A DNA stretch of 64,000 nt from Haematobia irritans (Eukaryota > Arthropoda > Insecta > Diptera > Muscidae): assembly GCF_050003625.1 (NCBI RefSeq), contig NC_134401.1, positions 992,001 through 1,056,000 of the forward strand, written 5' to 3'. Below, one piece after another: positions 58,461 to 64,000 of this stretch (the stretch's first letter is position 1; each line of letters begins with the position of its first letter). The notes beneath the pieces are model-generated. The model made no database searches and was not told the origin of the DNA. It saw only the letters and a program-made list of their open reading frames with translations. Position numbers and translations under genes: made by a program.

Positions 58461-60044
58461 TCTTTATAGCAAAATCAATTTAAAGTACAATGGAAATGTT
58501 GAGTGTTCCCAAACTGTTCGTTAAATAAAATATCCTTATAGCAATTTTTATACATTTATAATAAATATCAATAAAAATATAAAATTAAAAAATATAGCAA
58601 ATAAAATGAGGAAGCACTCTATTATAAATTCTCTGATACATAGTACAGCCTCGCTAATGCACAATAAAAGTTTCCTTGGGACAACTGAAGGCTTAATTCG
58701 AATATATCGAGACTACCTACACAAACGGACATACATACGACGTATGTTTATGTATGCCATATAATACATCAACATGGCAACTATTGTTGTAATACAATGG
58801 GGACCCAAATAGCAAGGACGGCAGCCCAGTTCCTGACAGCTGCTTCGTTAGCATTCACATTTTTATGTTGATCATTAATAGAAAAATGAGAAAAAAACCT
58901 ACCACATACTCGTACTACTAGACTCCATTCCTGTTCAGTTCATGACGACGATGATGATGAGGATGGATGGATGCACGGACGAATTTCACGGCGGCAAAGC
59001 GGACATGGTGGTTGCCACGGTGTTAAAGTGGTGGTGGTGGCTAAGCATTGTATTCCATAAAGGCTGAACGGTAAGGGACCAGGGAAGTAAAACACCCTTT
59101 CCACATGGCCAATCAGAAATCACTCTGTGATCCACACACACTGCTGCAGTCTTACAGATAGAGAGTGAATTTAGCGGATGCACACAGCTACTCTCACCCC
59201 CAAAATGCAGTCTCTGTGTTAGATTATCTGAAATCAAGCAAAGGCCATGAGCAGGATAGCCTTATATAGCTCCATATAGCCTAACTCTTCTTTGCTTTGA
59301 GAGCAAACCAAGCTTTGATCGTTGCCATTGCTACCAACCACTATGAATCTATGGAAAACTAAAAGCCCAAACGGGTTTTAGTTTGATATCAAATAACGCC
59401 CCTTAATCAGAGGCACTGCGAGAGAGCATCGCAAGCCCGCGCTCCATTTCAGCCAACGGACAATCTCGCGCATTTTCTGCTCAGCCACATAATTTAGCTT
59501 CATATCGAGCACATCCCAACCATGGTTGGGAGTTTTCAGTGGGTATTGTGATCTTGTCGCGGCTTTATTGATTCACACTCGCGCGCTCTTTAGTTGTTGG
59601 CCAAGAGTCGTGCTGTTTCCATTGAAATCGTTTGTTAACGCGTACCGTTGACGGGTTTCAAAAGTAAAACAACAACAAAAAAACGGAACCCTCGGAGTAC
59701 ACGAAAGCATTTGTCGAAATAAATTAAAGATTTACGATAAAAATAAAACGAAAACTACCAATAACGGCTAGCACCCGTCGGTGAATGTAACTGTGAAGCT
59801 TGTTTCGAAGCAAAGTGATATGGAAAAATAAACGAAATTAAAAATTTGTTATTTACTAAAAATATTTTTAATATCAGATTGAAAAATCGTAAAGAAGAGC
59901 AAAATTGGCCAATTTTAGTTCCTGTATGGAAAAGTGCAATTTGTAGGCCTTGCCGTTAAGTATACAATTTAAGTGGATTATTTTTGTATTTTTAATTTGT
60001 ATTAAAATTCATCGGACGCCTGGGGATAGAAGTTTTTTACTGAA
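58461..60044 (+). promoter_or_regulatory. gsb-n: gsb-n 5' flank, promoter region and 5' leader
   Basis: From 58780 to 60044 no transposon is recognised and composition becomes balanced, as expected for a promoter and 5' UTR. GC-rich segments (59400-59500, 59580-59660) and GAGA-like words (GCGAGAGAGC at 59427) are present. An in-frame TAG at 60027-60029 precedes the coding start. The transcription start cannot be fixed by eye. Confidence 0.45.
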
Positions 60045-60108
60045 ATGGATATGACTGGAGCAAATTCCTTGAATATGCGACCTTTGTTTGCTGGTTATCC
60101 TTTTCAAG
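60045..60108 (+). CDS. gsb-n: gooseberry-neuro, coding exon 1
   Basis: The 64 coding bases give MDMTGANSLNMRPLFAGYPFQ plus the first base of a split Gly codon, with donor CAAG|GTAAGC at 60109. An in-frame TAG 15 bases before the ATG limits the frame upstream; the second Met (codon 3) is a possible alternative start. The MDM..ANSL..RPLFAGYPFQ pattern is that of gooseberry-neuro and differs from the MAVSAL..MTPYF start of gsb at 20061. The exon joins 62876-63189 in phase. Confidence 0.93.
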
Positions 60109-60252
60109 GTAAGCTATAGACTCCGAATTGAGTATATATTTGACACTTTCATCTTTCGAAAGCTGTGAAAGATTTCTTGTAATTAATGCCAGATTTTCGA
60201 TAGATGATGTTAGATTTCGGCACAACATTCTCACTTATCTAGAAGGAGTTAG

Positions 60253-60312
60253 TAGGTTAGGTATAGTGGCAGCCGGATATTTCAGGCTCACTTAGACTAA
60301 TCAGTCCATTGT
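60253..60312 (-). mobile_element. LINE/SINE tail fragment
   Basis: GTAGGTTAGGTATAGTGGCAG, then CAGGCTCACTTAGACTAATC and AGTCCATTG: the terminal about 60 bases of the shared tail, mildly diverged. Confidence 0.8.
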
Positions 60313-61061
60313 CCCCAGATGATTGTCCGTCTTGAGGACATTTAAAAATCAAATGTACGCATTAAGTATAGATGGAACCGGGAATATTAAGAAATAATGA
60401 ACTACTCAGTCATTTCTTATAAGGTTCGCATAACAGTGAAGCTCCATAGATATATTATCTAAAGAGTTTGTATCCAGCATGGAATTCAAGGAGTCTATAC
60501 CTGTTTTACTAAGCAAACATTCCTTGTAATGGCCGTTTTACACTCCTTCCGCTGTCTAAATTAATACACTCTGTCCTGTACAGCCCCATTCTTTCTCGTA
60601 TTTTGATAATCGTATCGACAGTAATCGCTAATCGACCTCTTGCATTCCAGCATCTCTGCTAGATTACTCCTACAAAAAAAAACGTAAACTGTTTTATTGT
60701 AAAAATTAAAACCTCGTATGAAAATTGAACTAAATAATATTCCATTTTTTGGAGATTTTCATAATGCGTTGTTACCATAACGATAATTTACTGACAGTAT
60801 TAGATTTTTAACTACTATTTACGAAATTCTAACTTCTCATGGAATCAAACATGAACTAAAATTATAGAAAACACATCATTACCATATCAAGTCATTACCA
60901 TATCAGCCACGGTGTAGTTCATTCTTACTATTTGTGACCAGTATATGCAAATTTTCTTCTGTTTTAAATAGTTTGCATTGAACTCAGTTGATAAAATAGT
61001 TGGAACATTTGGTTGAGCTGAGGAAAATTACTTAAAAAATGCTAAAACTAAATTAAAACAT

Positions 61062-61216
61062 AATATTTTTTTTTTTGCAATAAACATAAATTAATTAATT
61101 AAACGAATTTTATCTCTGTTTTTTTATTATTATCTTTAGTTTAAAAATAAACTAAAAAAAATATATATTTTTTTGCAATAAGCATAATTAATTAAAAACG
61201 ATTTTTTTCTCTGTAG
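61062..61216. repeat. AT-rich direct duplication
   Basis: TTTTTTTGCAATAAACATAA..TTAATTAA is followed about 95 bases later by TTTTTTTGCAATAAGCATAATTAATTAA; each copy is followed by a TTTATCTCTGTT or TTTTTCTCTGTA word. Confidence 0.65.
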
Positions 61217-61249
61217 CGTTATACCTATCCGTAAATATATTGGTCCAAA

Positions 61250-61452
61250 TTACACCGGTGGAATATGATTACCTCAAACATTGAGAACGTGGAAGATTTA
61301 TGCCGCAAAAATATTTTTTTCTCGCCAAACATAAAATGCTTGCCGAGATCAGATACATAATTTCGAGAAAAAATATATGGTTGCGACAAACATATTGAAT
61401 GTTCCCCATCCAAAAACACTTCTTTGAGGTGACCATATTCCTTCTCTGGGTG
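61250..61452. mobile_element. CTGGGTGTA-ended MITE
   Basis: The left end (TTACACCGGTGGAATATGAT and TACCTCAAACAT) and the right end (TTGAGGTGACCATATTCC and TTCTCTGGGTGTG) are imperfect inverted repeats. The middle has TTTTTCTCGCCAAACATAAAA and ATATGGTTGCGACAAACATA. Confidence 0.65.
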
Positions 61453-61707
61453 TGTGTTCGTTATAAGCCATTCTATCTTCTCCCTATAGCAACAGTTTCT
61501 CGATGTCGGTGTAATTTTAAATGATCATTTCATTGCCTTGCTTATATACAACAATTATTGTCATTTGGTAGTTATTCCTGGACCTAGGGGCTGTTTCGGC
61601 ACTTGGCTACGTTATCGTAAACTGAATACTCCCATTCAAAAGTATTTCAATATAATGATTAACTGGCATCGCAACCGTAGTTATTTTATATACGAGTGGT
61701 TATATAC

Positions 61708-62230
61708 ACAGAAAAAAAATTTCCGTAGTTAAACTAACGCTAAATGTAACTTATTTTTATTGGAAAAAATTATTTGCTTGTAGTTAAATTTTATTATTTT
61801 TATCGAAATTTTCCACAGCTTAATGAAATCTTACTTTTTTTAAGTATGTCTCAAAAATTTTATGAACTAAACGTGAGTATAAAGTTCCATGACCGTACAA
61901 ATAAGTTCAATATGAACTAAAAAAATTTTCGTACGATTCCCAAAAATAGTAAGAATGAACTACTGTATGGTTAAAATGGTCATGAGTTGGCGCCAATGAT
62001 TTTCTTCTTTACTTTTAGTACATTTTTTCTTCTATGATAGGATGTAATTTCGTGAACTGCAGTTAAAAAGTACAACAGGGCATTAAAATTTCCTGGTTTT
62101 AACAACGCTTTGTGGAAATCTCAAAATGTGGAGTAAAATTTAGTTCAATTTTCGTGCGTCGTAGTTCATTCTTCCTATAAAACAGTTCACTTTTTTTGAG
62201 TATACAAAACATATTTTTCTTCTGGGTGTA
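61708..62230. mobile_element. Probable AT-rich MITE
   Basis: The ends TACACAGAAAAAAAATTT and ATATTTTTCTTCTGGGTGTA are imperfectly complementary; GAACTA/TAGTTC words occur in both orientations, several shared with 60840-60930 (GTAGTTCATTCTTAC). Boundaries are uncertain. Confidence 0.45.
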
Positions 62231-62594
62231 ATTTTCGTACCTTAAGAGCCTGTATTTTGATTCCATAACTGCATGCATAGCCACTCATTCAGTTCATTTT
62301 CGACTGTGCCTGGAAGTTTCGGCATTATCCAGTCCTCTTTGTGACTATTGCGATAGCTTACATATTTTCTACTTCAATGGTTTTGTTAATTGAGGCATAC
62401 TTCCATGATAAGTCACAAAAAATTATGAAATACGATATTGAGAGCTTGTGCAGCAATTTTTCGATCTTTAGCCATGATATATGACACCACTATTCTTATG
62501 ATTTTATACACACACAGTTCCGACAAAAACGAACTTTTGAATAATGGAACCTAATTTAAGGCTACTGGCTCCAAAGAGTATTATTTTGTCGTAG

Positions 62595-62660
62595 GTTAGG
62601 TTAAAGTGGCAGCCCGATTTATTGTCAGGCTCATTTAGACTATTCAGTCCATTGTGATAA
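62595..62660 (-). mobile_element. 66-bp LINE/SINE tail with 15-bp target duplication
   Basis: GTTAGGTTAAAGTGGCAGCC, the tail boxes and CAGTCCATTGTGATA are bounded by ATTATTTTGTCGTAG at 62580-62594 and 62661-62675. The GTTAAAGTGGC junction matches the LINE at 41200-41546 (CCACTTTAAC) rather than the SINEs, so this is an extreme 5' truncation of the LINE. Confidence 0.88.
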
Positions 62661-62875
62661 ATTATTTTGTCGTAGCCTCGAGCCCAATGCTATAATATTA
62701 TTTATATTATATATTTATATATTTTCAAATATAATAATATAATATTTTTATTGAAGACCATATCTCTTAAAAACATATTCGTGAGGGCAACGCATTAAAT
62801 TTCATATGAGGACTTTTAAACTGAATTGGAAATCGATATCTGCCACCTTTTAATAATCTTATCTTTCTATTATAG

Positions 62876-63189
62876 GTCAGGGTCGCGTTAATCAACTAGG
62901 CGGAGTTTTCATCAATGGACGACCGCTTCCCAATCATATACGCCTAAAAATTGTCGAAATGGCCGGTAGTGGAATACGACCTTGTGTTATATCACGACAA
63001 TTAAGAGTTTCCCATGGTTGTGTATCAAAGATTTTAAATCGTTATCAGGAAACCGGATCAATAAGACCCGGTGTTATCGGAGGATCGAAACCAAAAGTGA
63101 CATCGCCCGAAATTGAGGCACGCATAAAGGAAATGTGTAAATCAAATCCAGGATTATTTAGTTGGGAGATACGAGAAAAACTAATCAAG
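62876..63189 (+). CDS. gsb-n: gooseberry-neuro, coding exon 2 (partial gene)
   Basis: The 314 bases complete the split Gly codon and add 104 codons, to residue 126 of the protein. The sequence begins [19 protein letters not shown] and continues through the whole N-terminal paired subdomain ([35 protein letters not shown]). It ends inside the C-terminal subdomain at [10 protein letters not shown], followed by donor GTAAGT at 63190. Against gsb it differs at typical sites, for example [13 protein letters not shown] against [13 protein letters not shown]. The rest of the paired domain, octapeptide and homeodomain must lie beyond 64000. gsb has no intron at this point. Together with exon 1, this is the 5' part of a nuclear transcription factor expressed in the fly nervous system and acting partly in place of gsb. 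Confidence 0.95.
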
Positions 63190-64000
63190 GTAAGTCCAAC
63201 CGGGCGTACAAGGACATCAAATAACTGCTGCCTACCCACAGACAACCACAACAATCTCTTTTGTTATAAATTTCCGATTTCCAAAAAGTCACGTGTTGGC
63301 CAAGATTGTGTCCAACTTCCGTTTTTTGTTGTCTTCCTAACCCCCTGGTGTCTTTGTTTATGATTTAAGATCAAATTACACCTTTTCTAGAGTCGGACAT
63401 AAAAATTCAAATCGATTCAAGTGACAAAAGGAATATGCAACATTCATTGAATTAAATACTAGGTGCCACCCAAACCGTTAAGAAACCGATTACGAGAGGC
63501 GACAAGGTGCAAAGAATCAATGCAAAATGCCGCCTTTTAACCCTGAGTCGAACTTCCGCCTTGGCACGAACTTCCCTTTTTGTATCTCAGAGACTCTTTT
63601 CGTAAGATATTCATGGTATATCCCTGTGTTGCATGCATGCCAAATGCAGTTTATGGTTGTTGACACCTTGAAAACAGCTATGCCTTTGGGCCCGGCCAAT
63701 GGAAAGCAATGTTTCGCATACATTGAGACACTCTCTCGTACACACATACACACGCAATGGATTCATTTCATTCATAAATACTATCCTTTTATATTAGTAT
63801 CATTATTGCAACGACTTTGTCTTGTTCCGCTTTTGTTGTATGGCAAAATGTCAATGCTTCATACAAAATTATATACTGTCTTTTTCTTTTTCGTTCTTAT
63901 TTCTCTAAATTAGCGTAAATGTTTATGGTTTACTTTTTGTTCTTTATTTTGTATTTTGATTTCGTCAGACTTTTGGACGCTGAAAAAGAATTATCGAATG
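63190..64000 (+). other. gsb-n: gsb-n intron 2, cut by the window end
   Basis: It starts with GTAAGT directly after the Lys codon. No exon continuing the paired domain (an [13 protein letters not shown] frame) is visible before 64000. No mobile element is recognised. The frames at 63527-63913 (plus) and 63517-63753 (minus) overlap antisense and have no motif. Confidence 0.75.

Larger units (their letters stand above)
60109..62875 (+). other. gsb-n: gsb-n intron 1
   Basis: The intron is 2767 bases, with GTAAGC donor and TTCTATTATAG acceptor. It carries two isolated LINE/SINE tails (60253-60312 and 62595-62660), a CTGGGTGTA-family MITE (61250-61452), an AT-rich tandem duplication (61062-61216) and a further probable MITE (61708-62230). 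The gsb intron has none of these. Confidence 0.85.

Noticed and set aside
62959..63363. 134-codon frame starting at an internal Met of the paired domain and running past the donor
   Set aside because: The true exon starts at 62876 and stops at the GTAAGT donor at 63190; the extra residues after EKLIK are intron read-through.
63527..63913. 128-codon frame in gsb-n intron 2
   Set aside because: It overlaps an antisense frame, ends in a Phe-rich run encoded by a T-rich tract and lies in an intron; no recognised motif.

Overview
The window is insect nuclear DNA, most likely from a muscid-type higher fly (house fly, stable fly or horn fly group; species not resolved). It holds two developmental control genes that point away from each other and lie about 40 kb apart: gooseberry (gsb) on the minus strand at 17547-20061, complete as a two-exon coding sequence, and gooseberry-neuro (gsb-n) on the plus strand from 60045, of which only the first two coding exons are inside the window. 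Both encode paired-domain transcription factors; gsb also shows an octapeptide and a Ser-50 homeodomain. Fly gsb and gsb-n are known as an adjacent, divergently transcribed pair, and this arrangement plus the diagnostic N-termini (ending YPFQ before the first intron) make the assignment firm.

Nearly everything else is non-coding and rich in mobile elements. The repeats fall into several groups: (1) a tRNA-headed SINE in at least six recognisable copies, plus fragments and one copy with a different tRNA-like head; (2) a 5'-truncated LINE at 41200-41546 with an intact end of its reverse-transcriptase ORF, whose last ~80 bases match the SINE tail and end in the same (CCTAA)n repeat, so it is the probable driver of the SINE; (3) two families of mini-me/DINE-1-like (Helentron-type) elements with (GTCY)n microsatellites and a terminal hairpin, at 11583-12598 and in a dense cluster at 37778-42400; (4) several non-autonomous terminal-inverted-repeat families, mostly flanked by TA: CACTGAAAAA elements, CACGCAAA elements, a 2-kb element at 53138-55184 with tandem intron-like units, a Tc1-like element at 58186-58416 and AT-rich foldback elements; (5) an inverted/direct-repeat composite at 5878-8490 with a 175-codon ORF and tRNA-like ends.

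Layout: 1-16976, downstream of gsb, repeats and unassigned sequence; 16977-20061, gsb; 20062-37777, intergenic, moderately repetitive with the least repetitive stretches near 26-30 kb and 33-37 kb; 37778-42400, nested transposons; 42400-59240, intergenic with more elements and one orphan coding-like stretch at 43508-43801; 59240-60044, gsb-n upstream and 5' leader; 60045-64000, gsb-n exons 1-2 and introns.

The shared enhancers that control the gene pair in segment polarity and neural expression presumably lie in the intergenic region, but none can be proven from sequence alone. The 40-kb spacing looks much enlarged by transposon insertion. Repeat identities and boundaries were judged by eye.
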